A DNA stretch of 23,174 bases from positions 1 to 23,174 of the forward strand of contig JAYMTF010001481.1 in NCBI GenBank assembly GCA_036897485.1. Direction: 5' to 3'. A program made the translations under genes and the position numbers. The notes beneath the pieces were generated by a model, which worked only from the letters and a program-made list of their open reading frames with translations, made no database searches and had not been told where the DNA came from. This stretch comes from Pelargonium nanum. Taxonomy: Eukaryota > Streptophyta > Magnoliopsida > Geraniales > Geraniaceae. Of this stretch, positions 10,511 through 20,026 are shown in pieces. The first letter of the stretch is position 1; every line of letters begins with the position of its first letter.

Positions 10511-10596
10511 CCCTTTAAATACCCAAATCTTCTCTTCAACACTCTACAACTCACCTCCCTTTCTCTTTCCACATCTCTCTCTAGATTTCTATCAAC
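10511..10596 (+). promoter_or_regulatory. Core promoter and short leader of the CASP-like gene
   Basis: TATA-like TTTAAATA at 10514-10521, followed by a pyrimidine-rich leader (CTTCTCTTCAACACTC, CTTTCTCTTTCC) typical of plant transcription starts. It lies 76 bp upstream of the start ATG at 10597, leaving a leader of about 45 bases. Position-based inference. Confidence 0.5.
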
Positions 10597-13370
10597 ATGT
10601 CTTCATCTCTTGAAAATGGAGAAAAACCAGAAGCAACCTTGAAGGTATTGAGGTCCAAGGAATGGGTGGTGGTGTTGGTGTTGAGGGTGGTGGCTTTTCT
10701 TGCAACAGCCACAGCAACACTTGTAATGGCACTCAACAAGGAGACCAAAACCTTGGTGGTTGCTACTATTGGGACTACACCAATCAAAGCCACCCTCAAT
10801 GCCAAGTTTCAACATACACCAGCTTTTGTGTAAGCTATTTTACTAACCCTTCTCATATAACAGGGACGAATCTAGGAATAGGGGGTGTGGGGGCAGTTGC
10901 CCCATTGAACTTTTTCTTTAATTGAAAATTTACAGTGTATTTTTATTTATTTTTATTTTTATTCTTACTATTTTTCAAATTTTGCCCTCACTGAATGTTG
11001 AATTTTTTTAATATGTCTCATTAACTTAAAATATTTTCTTATTTCCCTATAATTTTGCCCCTATGAGTAAATATTATGATACGTCCATGCTCATAATAAT
11101 ATATTTTGTTGCACACCCCTAAATAAGGCTCTAGTTTATGATATTAAGGTTAAGAATACAATTTATATATATATATGTTCTTAATTATGGAAATTGCAAA
11201 AGGACGAAGTTATGGATTATTGATTGCTAATATAGAGTATTTGATGGACATGTGAAGGTTCTTTGTGATAGCAAATGGAATGGCTAGCTTCCATGAGTTG
11301 GTGATGATAGTGGTGGATTTGCTTGGCCCCAAGTTCAAGACAAAAGGAATTCACCTTGTTATGATTGCCATTTTAGACATGGTACATTTTCAACTTTAAA
11401 ACTCTTCATTCAATGTTTAATTTTGATACCGTGGTAAATTCTTTGTACTAACTCCAAAGTTTGAACTCTAACAGAAATTTGAACTCGCGAACACTCACAA
11501 CATTTAACTTACGTTTTCGGCGGATATGAATAACTCAAAATAGATTCGATTAGTCCTCAAATAAGATAACTCGCACATTTGGTACTACATATCCAACTCG
11601 ATTTAGATTTCAAATTGTCAACTCTAAAAACAGATTACTTTTACTACAATAGAAAATAATTTTGAATTGCATGCAAGTTTGTTTTGAAAAAACTAGTCCA
11701 TAGGAAAAACAAAACAAAAAGATTGTGTGTTCTGAAAATGCCTATTCAAATAGCTTTGCCCATGCCCTAAAAATTAATAATTGAATATATAGCTTGTGAC
11801 ATCTATCTCCTCACTAGCTTCTAAATTCTCTAATCCTGTAATTAATTATGGGTAAAATTAGGTGCAATACAAAAACAGCTAATGACTTCCAAATTCCATG
11901 GAGAGAGAAGATACAAGTCTGTTGAATATCTTCACATCCAGAGAAGTCAACATATACAAATTTACCATTAATTATTTTGGGGGGTTGAGTGTCAATTTCA
12001 TATATATAATAGCATGTTAATGGTAAATAAAGCTAACATTGAAAAAATAATACTACATCTCTACTTATCAGAAAAATAATACTATATCTATAGGTTTCAA
12101 AATAAATGTATATTTTTTCATACAATTTTGGTCTAAATCAAATGTTCCCTTTCATTTAAAAACATTAATTATACATCAATTATCAATAATATTCATTCAA
12201 CAAAATAGATAATATCCATTAACTTGTTACAACACATTTCATGGGTTATAAAAAAGTATACAAAAATTACTAATTTTTTCTTTTTAAAAAAATTCGCACA
12301 CATTTAAGACGAATGGAGTTTTACTTTATACGTCTTAGTACAAGAAGATGATATTGATACAACACGTTACGTTTTAATCAAAATGTTTTAAAGCAAACTA
12401 AAAAGTCAAACCTAGTATGGTGGTTGTGCAGTAAATTGATCCGTTCGTACTCAATTCAATAAATTATAACAACTTTCTTATTGGTTTGACTTGATTGCGA
12501 CAACGTTGTATAAACTCACACATCATTTTATTTGCTTAACTAGAGTTGACATTCTGAACTCGATCTTGTAGGAATGCAAAACCAATTATGTGTTTTTACT
12601 ATTTTGTGCTACATAAAATAGACCCTATCAAACTTTCAGTCAAATCAACTCAATACATTTTTATATGTGTTCAAAATATAAAAAGAAATTCACCTAGTGT
12701 TTTACGTGAATCATTAGAATTTAGTCTGGACTCGAAATTCTACACATAAAATTCACATTTTTTTTGTTTCGGGGTCATTTGAAGCTTTTTCAACCCGCAA
12801 TAAATCCGACTTGAAACCCAAATTACCTGTTTTATTCCTCACTATATTTTCTACTATTGTTCAAAAGATAACAAGAAATTTGCCTAGTGTTTTACGTAAA
12901 TCATTAGAATTTAGTATGGACATGTTTTACACGTAAAATTCACAATTTTTTTAGATTCAGTTTCATTTCAGCCTTTTTCAATTACCCGAAACAAATCCGA
13001 TCTAAAACTTGAATTACCATATCTATTCCTTTTCTTTTTCTTTTTCATTAACTATCTACTCCGTATTATTTTATTTTTCTGAATATATATTGTTTTATAC
13101 TTTTATTTAATGGTAATATAGGTGGCAGTTGCTCTGGTGTCAGCTGGGGTAAATGCAGCAGTTTTCATGGCTGAGCTGGGCAAAAATGGAAATTCACATG
13201 CCAGGTGGACCAAGATTTGTGACAAACTTGATAAATTCTGTGACCAAGGCAGTGGGGCCCTCATTGTGTCCTACGTTGCCCTTGCTCTCCTTCTGGCCAT
13301 CTGTGTCATCTCCATCATAAAAATCCAAAAGTCCAAAATCAATCACATCAACCATACTGTGCTCCCTTGA
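10597..13370 (+). CDS. CASP-like membrane protein (CASPL1B type), 3 exons, 201 aa
   Basis: Four-transmembrane protein of the Casparian strip membrane domain-like family, plasma-membrane scaffold-type proteins of plants. Exons 10597-10829, 11258-11381 and 13122-13370 (donors GT|GTAAGC and ATG|GTACAT, acceptors GTGAAG| and AATATAG|) sum to 606 bases in frame. TM1 is near residues 24-44 and holds the family's conserved Arg (R30). TM2 is about 77-100, TM3 about 110-136 with the conserved Asp (D118), and TM4 about 165-187. ALNKETKT and ATIGTTPIKATLNAKF form the first extracellular loop. C152 and C159 lie in the second. AELGKNGNSHARWTKIC and the short basic tail fit subgroup 1B. Length is normal for the family. 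Intron 2 is long (1740 bp) and repeat-bearing. The start is the first ATG after the TATA-like box. Confidence 0.95.
10862..11095. repeat. Possible dispersed repeat in CASPL intron 1
   Basis: Starts ACAGGGACGAATCTAGGAAT, then GGGGGCAGTTGCCCC (a GGGGCAACTGCCCC-type palindrome). It continues AT-rich to ATTTTGCCCCTATGAGTA. Resembles dispersed sequences common in plant introns; ends not defined. Confidence 0.35.
12650..13029. repeat. Tandem duplication, 190-bp period, in CASPL intron 2
   Basis: Copies at about 12650-12839 and 12840-13029. Both contain CCTAGTGTTTTACGT then AATCATTAGAATTTAGT (12693 and 12883), then a GTAAAATTCACA-T-rich block and CC-GAAACAAATCCGA-CT-AAAC. The copies differ by scattered substitutions, so the duplication is old. 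Confidence 0.8.
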
Positions 13371-15510
13371 TGTACTGGATCATAACCCTTCTGTGCTTTG
13401 TTTGTTAAGAACTTTTTTTTACATGTAATTTTAATTTGTTTGGTTACAAGAAAATGTGATATATCCCAAATAATTTAGTTTACTGTGAGTTTAAAGTTGA
13501 ATTTCTTGATTTCAGTTTTAAAATTTAAAATTTATATTTCATACACAAATGGTGTGAAAGGCTCACTAAACTTTATCATCATCCTCGTATGCATTTCTGT
13601 TTCTTTTAAATTTTTGTCATGTATTGAATGTCTTTTTTTCTGAGGAAATTAATTATACATGTGATGCAATTTTCTTGACTAGTAAAAAAATAGGTTGTCT
13701 TCTTTTAATAGTGTCACATCACAAATCAGAGCTCCAAATTTTCTTGAATTTCGGGTCCTGAACAAACAGTGATTTTCGCAAATAATTCTAGGTTACAAAT
13801 CATTAAAAGCTTGACAATTTGAAATCAAGAATCAATTTGAGATCTAAAAACGATGCATAAGCTGAAGGTGGAGCTAGGGCTAACTTATCCCTAAATAAGC
13901 TAGAAATTTGGACCAAAACTTAGACACCCATAATTGATCAACATTTTTTAAGTTCAGATTGCATAAAATTAGTATGATCTATTTTTAGGCCGGACAAACT
14001 CACATAAACCTACATATTTTATATGTAAAATCTTAAACCTAATCCGCAACCTGCACACTTTTTTAGGGCAAGCTTAAGTTGAGTTTTTTCAACTCAAACC
14101 TGAAAAAATCGGACTCCAAACCCAAATTGTCAGCTCTATTTCCGACTTCCACCTCTAGTTATGGTGCAAAAACAAAAGTCAAACAGAGGGAACCAATTCC
14201 ATCAACAAAACGGACAAGTTTCAAACTAAAACCCAACATGTATTTCATAAAAGGTTAGCATAATTCTCCGATGCACAAGAAAAAAGAAGCCTTATCTATA
14301 AATGTAGTTCATGATTAAATAATTAAGATATTAAACACGATGTTTGAATCCATAAATATCATCAATAAATTGAAATACAATCTTTAAAGTAACAAGAGTT
14401 TTGTAACAGAAATAACTAATGAAGATGAACCAAGTGTTGATGATGAATCTTCCAACAATGCTTATGAACATGAAATTAACATGCATTAAAATTATACTGA
14501 AAATCACAGAACAATTCAAATGAGTAAGATAAATTAAAATAGCCAAATATAATCAAATTAAGCTCCAAATGAAATCAAACACGTGAAAATCATAAATAAA
14601 TATATATAATGTGACATATATTTAGGATTATTGATTTGAAATCGTTAAGTGAGTGAACCCTTCGGAAAATTAAAGACATACAAAACATACACTTCTAACA
14701 TTATTTTGCGATATTAGTCCAAAAATCAATACCCAGTATTTGTTTAGTTCTATGTTTGACGTCTTTGCGAAAACTTACAGTACTATAAAATGAACAATTT
14801 ACGCTTTGTACGAAAGCTAACAACTTCAAAGCGATTTGATTATTTAAATATCTTGTTAAACCATGTTAAACTTAACTTCAACTCAAAAGGATTAACTAAT
14901 AAATGGATGACCCAGTTAGTATATCAAGTGAAAATACACTTCACATTTTGTTGATATGTGATACATTAACGTAAGCCAATAAGACATTCAAGGGTAAGCA
15001 ACAACTTAAATTATTTTTCGTCCCAAAATAATTGTGACAAGATTAAGAATAAGTTAGTTAGAGTTAGGATACTTCCATTACAACCCCCATGTGCTATTAA
15101 GGAGTTTCTAACCTACTTATCTTCAAGATATTGTTGATAATTCAAAGTAAAGCGTAAACAATTAGCTAAGGAACTCTTCAAAAAGAAACTGATAAATCGT
15201 TCACCAATATGTGTGTGGGCGTGTGCACACTATAGAATGTAGATGACATTGTTCACGCACCCAAATCCACATTTTAGAACGCTTGTGCTCGAATCTTGCC
15301 ATTAGGTATCCATAGCTAGTTAAACACTCACTACTTGAGTCTAACTATTTAACAAATTAAGTCATCATTAATTTTGTACACGTCAACAATATTGCGGTTT
15401 CACGTGGGCCTGTCACGTTGGGTTCTAGTTAGTTGGGTTATATGTTAAATTTTACTATTAGTAGAAAATAATGTGGTCCACGTACGTACGAGTTGGGTTT
15501 GAATTTGTTT
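13371..15510. other. Intergenic stretch with only repeat debris
   Basis: AT-rich. The only structure seen is a GGTTTGAGTTGAAAA/TTTTTTCAACTCAAACC-type block ending AATTGTCAGCTCTA near 14130-14141. That is the right tip of a hAT-like element whose left tip I could not place. No convincing reading frames on either strand. Confidence 0.4.
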
Positions 15511-15518
15511 GATGGGTC

Positions 15519-16070
15519 AAGGGCTGTTAAATAACTCGCTCAACTCGCTCAACCCGCTCAGTCACCGCTCCGTTTTAACACCGTCCTTTTACACCGTTAG
15601 AGTGTAATGGTGTAATGGAGCCCACACCGCTCCTCTATGGGCTAGCCCACAGTGCCATACAACCCAACCCGCAGGTAACCCGCCGATACACATGTAAGAA
15701 ACCCCTAGGATTTATAATATCCTTATGAGTCATTTCTTTTAATCCTAATTCCATTTCATCTCTGATCTCTCTCTCACCACCGACACACCCAACCCAACGG
15801 CCTGAGACCATTTCTCAATACAAGTAATGAACAAAAGTAACTTTGTTATATGTTTAAATTTATTTATTTGCTCAATATTTATGACTTCAACAAGTTCACG
15901 GACGGTGCATGTATGCCCCGCCAACCCGCCTGCCCCCGCCACACCAAAAGCCGCCGTGATTTTTTGTCTTCACGGACAGACAACGGTGTCCAATTGTCAT
16001 AACCCGCTCTGAGCGGGGCAGCCGAGCAAATGGGTGAGCAGAGCGGGGCCCCGCCCCGTGAACAGCCCTA
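15519..16070. mobile_element. Non-autonomous hAT-like element, 552 bp
   Basis: The left tip AAGGGCTGTT and the inverted right tip TAGGGCTGTT match at 9 of 10 positions. Flanks GATGGGTC (15511-15518) and GATGGGTG (16071-16078) match at 7 of 8, consistent with a hAT 8-bp target duplication. Subterminal CGCTCAACTCGCTCAACCCG on the left faces GAGCGGGG/CCCCGC words on the right. The GC-rich interior contrasts with its surroundings. No transposase is encoded; the short frames within it look spurious. Confidence 0.8.
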
Positions 16071-16376
16071 GATGGGTGTTACAAATTTTATTTTGAGATA
16101 AATGATTCATTGTAGTTGAGATGAGATTGGTTAATTTGTTAGCTAAGCAATAAGTAGTTATTTGGAAAAGAAAGAAATCAAGAAAGATGGAAAATTTTGA
16201 AGCTGACGTGGCAAAAAGAAGTGATGAAGGGGATATTACAAGAATGCAATTTTCCATTTGGTGAGGTCTACTTTAAATTGACCACACCCCGAGGCTGTGA
16301 TACAGTGATCTGTCAACTCCAGTCACCAACTTCTGCAAATAACCTAAGCCCCTCCAAATCTTATCGCACAGAAAAA

Positions 16377-16687
16377 ATGGCTAATGGCAATGACAATGGC
16401 AATGCGGGTGTAAACGAAGAAGTCGCAGAACTTGCACCACCACCACCTCGTTTCTGCTCCAACGACGATTGCCGCGTTGAACTCCCTGCGGACGTCAATT
16501 CACTGTTTTGCTCCACTTGCGACGGAGCGAAACACGACTCAGTCCTTGTCAAAGGCCACCTTTGGCTTTATTGCAGGAGGCACGAGACGTGAGTTCTTGC
16601 TTCTTTTCTAGCTTTTTTTGGTTCTTGTTCTTGTTCTTTTCAATGAACTCATTTCTTGTTTTCTTTAGGTATCTCCCGATGTCATAG
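16377..16687 (+). CDS. Small Cys-rich protein of unknown function, 2 exons, 76 aa
   Basis: I do not recognise this family. Exon 1 is 16377-16588 (ATG in the GAAAAAATGGC context, donor GAGAC|GTGAGT). Exon 2 is 16669-16687 (acceptor TTCTTTAG|G), adding five residues before TAG; 231 bases in frame. The N-terminus is Gly/Asn- and acid-rich (MANGNDNGNAGVNEEVAE), followed by a PPPP run. Next comes a probable zinc-binding segment with C-x4-C (CSNDDC), then FCSTC, then a single Cys (YCRRHE) with nearby His. Without splicing the frame stops four bases past the donor, giving a 72-residue form. An in-frame upstream ATG at 16197 would add 60 residues but lacks the family-like look. Codon use and GC content rise sharply over exon 1, which supports real coding. 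A hAT-like element ends about 300 bp upstream. Confidence 0.6.
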
Positions 16688-17998
16688 TTCTTGCTTGGAA
16701 CATTGAGCCGCGATAGGCCGAGATGAACTGTGAGCGTGTTAGAGTGTAAAACTGTTATTGAGCTTTCAACTATCAGCTTAAGCTTTTAGTTGAGTTGGTT
16801 TATTACATGGTCCAACTATCAGCTAAAGCTTTTAGTTGAGGACTTAAAAGCATATGGCCACCGGAAGTGGTGGTGGTGCATTTTTTTTAGTTGTCTCTTT
16901 CATTACCAGAAACCATATATCTTTCAATAATAATACCATTTTTTTTCTTGATTTGTCATTTATGTTTCCTATAATTTCAAATCGTCGAAACCTTAATCTT
17001 TGTTCGTCGACTTCTCCAACTCAAATCGTTGCGAATGGTAATTTCAAATTCTCAGTTTAGCTTCCATGAGATTCTGAATTTTTTGAACGATTTTAGACCT
17101 TATTTATGATTTCACCATTTCTTCATGAATTGATTCACGTTTATAATAGTTCATCGATTCATTTTCGATCCTGGTTTTGTTGTTTGTGTGGGTTTTGGTC
17201 ATTTTGTAAACCTTATTGAGATGAAACTTCTATTCGGAGATTTGGAAAGGTGCTTGAGAGTATTGGAGGCTTTTGTGAGCTCTCTTCGGAGATTTGGAAA
17301 GGTGCTTGAGAGTATTGGAGGCTTTTGTGAGCTAGAGAGGTAAGACAATTCTTTTGGAAGATGAAACTTTGATTCTTGACTTCATTACAAATGGTAAGGT
17401 TACATCTCTATTTATAGTGCTCAATGAAGATCTCTGGATACAACAATTTTCTAGAGAACTCTTTCGACTAGCCAACATTCTAGATAACTCTCCTAACTAC
17501 ACTATTGTTCTACCAGCTACAAAAATATTCTAGATAGTTACTTGACTACTTAACTTGAATAATATATTTAGGGTTTGGAATTTTCATGTTTCTGCAATGA
17601 GCTTTAGCAATCATAAAATATTAATCGAGAAAAAGTATGTAGAATATGCTTTTGTATTTCTATATATGAATTAGTTTCTTGCATATATAATAACGGCTTA
17701 TCTCAATTTCAGCTTTTTGTTATCGCAGGTTTCCATCATCTCTGAGTATGTGCTGCTCTGATGTCTATATCATTATAGGTTTTATCTTTTTACCAGCATT
17801 GCTGGTTTCTTATCTAAATTGTTATTTTTGCAGCTCACAGGCATCACTTCCTTTGTCTTGGGTATGATAATGTACCCTTTTGTTCTTTTTCTTGTTCCCC
17901 AACATTAACATGCATTGTAGTAGTACTGAATCTAATGCATTCATTCTTAAACAAGACATTTGCTGTCCATAATATGCATGTTAGTTTCAGAGTACCCA
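16688..17998. other. Spacer with a local duplication; no gene recognised
   Basis: Contains possible 3' UTR of the preceding gene. The two acceptor-like sites TTATCGCAG| (about 17729) and TTTTTGCAG| (about 17833) are not joined to a convincing coding exon. The 17370-17560 part resembles retroelement LTR sequence but has no defined ends. Confidence 0.35.
17233..17332. repeat. 52-bp direct tandem duplication
   Basis: TTCGGAGATTTGGAAAGGTG and the following bases are repeated without mismatch over 48 bp (17233-17280 and 17285-17332), separated by CTCTC-type bases. Perfect identity indicates a recent event. Confidence 0.9.
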
Positions 17999-18271
17999 CA
18001 CTACAACATATGAGGTCATTGGTTGCAGTCCAAAACTGCGGTATAAAGACCCAAAAATGCCCACCCATTCTGCAGTATCAGCCTACGTGGTTAAATAAAG
18101 TGGCTGCAGTTCTGGGCTTTTATACTGCATTTTAAGAACTGCGACAGAAGGTCTATTACTGCTGTTACCGGGTCTTTTTACTGCAGTTTGTAACTGCTTT
18201 CCATTCTCTTTTACTACAAATCATAACTGCAGTCTTTATCCTCCATTTATGTCCCAAACTTTAATTAATAA

Positions 18272-18300
18272 CTAGTGAGAACCCCTGTGTTGCACGGGTT
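18272..18300 (-). mobile_element. Helitron-like 3' terminus
   Basis: On the minus strand the sequence reads AACCCGTGCAACACAGGGGT, one further T, then CTCA and CTAG followed by T. A GC-rich hairpin a few bases before CTAG, with T as the next host base, is the 3' end of a Helitron. The element would extend rightward on the plus strand. Its 5' TC end was not located. The hairpin-to-CTAG spacing (4 bases) is shorter than the usual 10 or so. Confidence 0.45.
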
Positions 18301-19540
18301 AGTAAAAACTTGAAATGAATATATATTATTAATTTAATTGAAACCGAGCATGTGTGAAATTTAATTTAAACTTGTTAAAATTGTAAAACAAAAGTTAGAG
18401 TTACAAATTACAAAACTAAATAAAAATAAGTTGTAAATGTCATATTCCAACTATATGTAATAAAGTTTAAACTTAAAATCACAATTACAAATTACATCAT
18501 TTCAAACTTGTAATTCATTTGTTGATGGAAATTATTATTACTAAAATACATGTAAGGAATAGTAAAGAGAAAAAAAAAATCTCACATTAAACAAAAGATA
18601 GTACAAACGTCCTACATCGGAAACTCTTAAAAGAATGGAGTGAGAAGTGCATATATAAATTGCTCCCACATCGAAAAAGTGAAGAAATTTTAGAGTTTCT
18701 AACAACTATATAAAGTTAATTATACCTATAAGATTTTAGTTAAAGTGTAATAATAATAAGTTTATTGTATATATACTTAATACTATTTGTCATAATAAAA
18801 ACTATTACTAAATGTTATTAGTTAATAGCAAATTTTTTGTAACACCTAGAAAAATGAAAAGGCATAGCCTTAAAATATGGATTTATTTATTTGAACCAAA
18901 ACTCAAAATTAAAATTGATAACAATAGACATCTATTACAATTCAAATTCAAAAATCACATCATAACTGCCAGGTCTTCTCTTTTCTGAAACTAATTGCAA
19001 ACATTTAACCAAAATTCACAATAATCAACTACTAAAATTCAAAATATCCATATTGAAATTAACAAACTTGTATAACATGATTAAATTTATTGAAAGTAAT
19101 TTCCAATTGATATTTTGTTTATGAGAATACTTGGTGCAATAAACAGTCAAATGAGGAAAAAAAAAAAACAATATGAAACAAAGAATTAACTACAAGTACA
19201 AACCACTTAATGTTGTTGAATTATCTGAAACCGTAGTGTAACTTATGTTATTATCCCTAATGCTCGTTCACTTCCAATACTCGGGCAAGTCAAATATACC
19301 TAAAACACAAAGTTAAGGTTAGTAGTGAGCTCCAATAGTATAACTGTAATGCAAAAAAAGTCAAATAAAAACAGTCTGGCTTAGTTAAATGCCTATTCAA
19401 ATTGTTCATTTTTAAGAAATAAAAATGCTAGTTGGTAAAGCACAAAGCTATCATTTTATCAAACACATGACCAACCATAAAGACATAATGCCAAAGTATA
19501 GTCTAGTAGTCAGGCATTTTATCAAATACAAAGGGAGCCA
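18301..19540. other. AT-rich transposon interior, no gene recognised
   Basis: Very AT-rich with no sustained reading frame. At 19313, minus strand, TTTTAG| precedes GTATATTTGACTTGCCC, which could read YLTCPS. This weakly resembles the YMTYPT that should follow the INTS11-like fragment, but it is not firm. Confidence 0.35.
18580..18680 (+). promoter_or_regulatory. snRNA-promoter-like motifs (USE and TATA)
   Basis: TCCTACATCGG (about 18610) resembles the plant snRNA upstream sequence element, and CATATATAAAT follows about 36 bp later. A second better match, CTCCCACATCG, lies at about 18663. No snRNA follows, so this is either transposon sequence or a chance resemblance. Confidence 0.25.
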
Positions 19541-19543
19541 TAC

Positions 19544-19747
19544 CGTCGTGTAAATTGGTCCATTGTATCCACAGTACACTTGGGTGAAGTAAGGAAGGGC
19601 GCCAACACGATCCAAGTGACTGCTAGAATCAAAATGAGCATATCAGGTAAGGACATGATCTAAGTGATTCAAGTTTTTAACTTACAAGTGAGTGATGATG
19701 ATGCAGGTAAGGGCATTGTCGAACATGATTCGCTTGCCTTCATATTG
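19544..19747 (-). pseudogene. Captured CPSF73-II/INTS11-like exon pair (metallo-beta-lactamase domain)
   Basis: Two minus-strand exons with intact splice signals: 19686-19747 (TGTTTAG| .. ACTT|GTAAG) and 19544-19622 (ATTCTAG| .. ACG|GTATGG). They read in one frame. The first gives QYEGKRIMFDNALTCIIITH, and the second continues FSHLDRVGALPYFTQVYCGY then NGPIYTT. This matches the N-terminal catalytic region of the plant Integrator/CPSF endonuclease CPSF73-II (GK-IMFDCGMH.., [28 protein letters not shown]). The metal-binding HxHxDH is altered: an extra Ser sits inside it and the final His is Arg. About 26 residues between FD and NA are missing. The rest of the enzyme was not found. It lies inside the CACTA-bounded region, so I read it as a transposon-captured fragment, probably without activity. 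Confidence 0.8.
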
Positions 19748-19955
19748 CTAAACAACTGGACATGCATTAACATATATATAAATAGTGGAGCAGAGTAGAG
19801 ATCATGCACCAATATTTGAAATGCGTTAATAATTACTTATCCCAGCTGCCACAATTTCTCATAAATTCTTAAGAATAAGAACACAGCCAAATATGAGAAT
19901 AAATGCTTAGAGTCTAGTTCAACATCGAAAAAATGGATTAACTTATGCATCATAC

Positions 19956-20026
19956 CTTTGAAACTACAATAACCCAGGACAGTTCGGGGCCAAGCTGCGC
20001 AATCTGATGATCAATTCCAGTAGCAT
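19956..20026 (-). pseudogene. Possible captured exon of unknown origin
   Basis: Minus strand, bounded by ATACAG| and |GTATGATG. One frame reads [18 protein letters not shown] then VIVVSK. It sits directly upstream of the INTS11-like exons, where the LGAGQEVGKSCVVV exon would be expected. The resemblance is confined to the last residues, so the source may be another gene. Confidence 0.35.

Noticed and set aside
10581..10925. Open frames on both strands overlapping CASPL exon 1
   Set aside because: Shadows of the CASPL coding exon; only the 10597 frame matches the family and splices correctly.
13805..14141. Possible hAT-like element between AGCTTGACAATTTG and its inverted partner CAAATTGTCAGCTCT
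   Set aside because: The right tip is plausible, but flanking 8-mers do not match and the left tip is off by several bases.
15827..16012. Secretion-signal-like short frame (LFICSIFMTSTSS.. Pro-rich)
   Set aside because: Inside the hAT-like element; the Pro-rich part is simply its GC-rich end.
16197..16376. 60-codon in-frame N-terminal extension of the small Cys-rich protein
   Set aside because: Looks like leader sequence; the ATG at 16377 has better context and coincides with the rise in coding character.
17844..18135. Open frames on both strands around 17850-18130
   Set aside because: They cross the CACTA left end and its subterminal repeats, with no protein motif.
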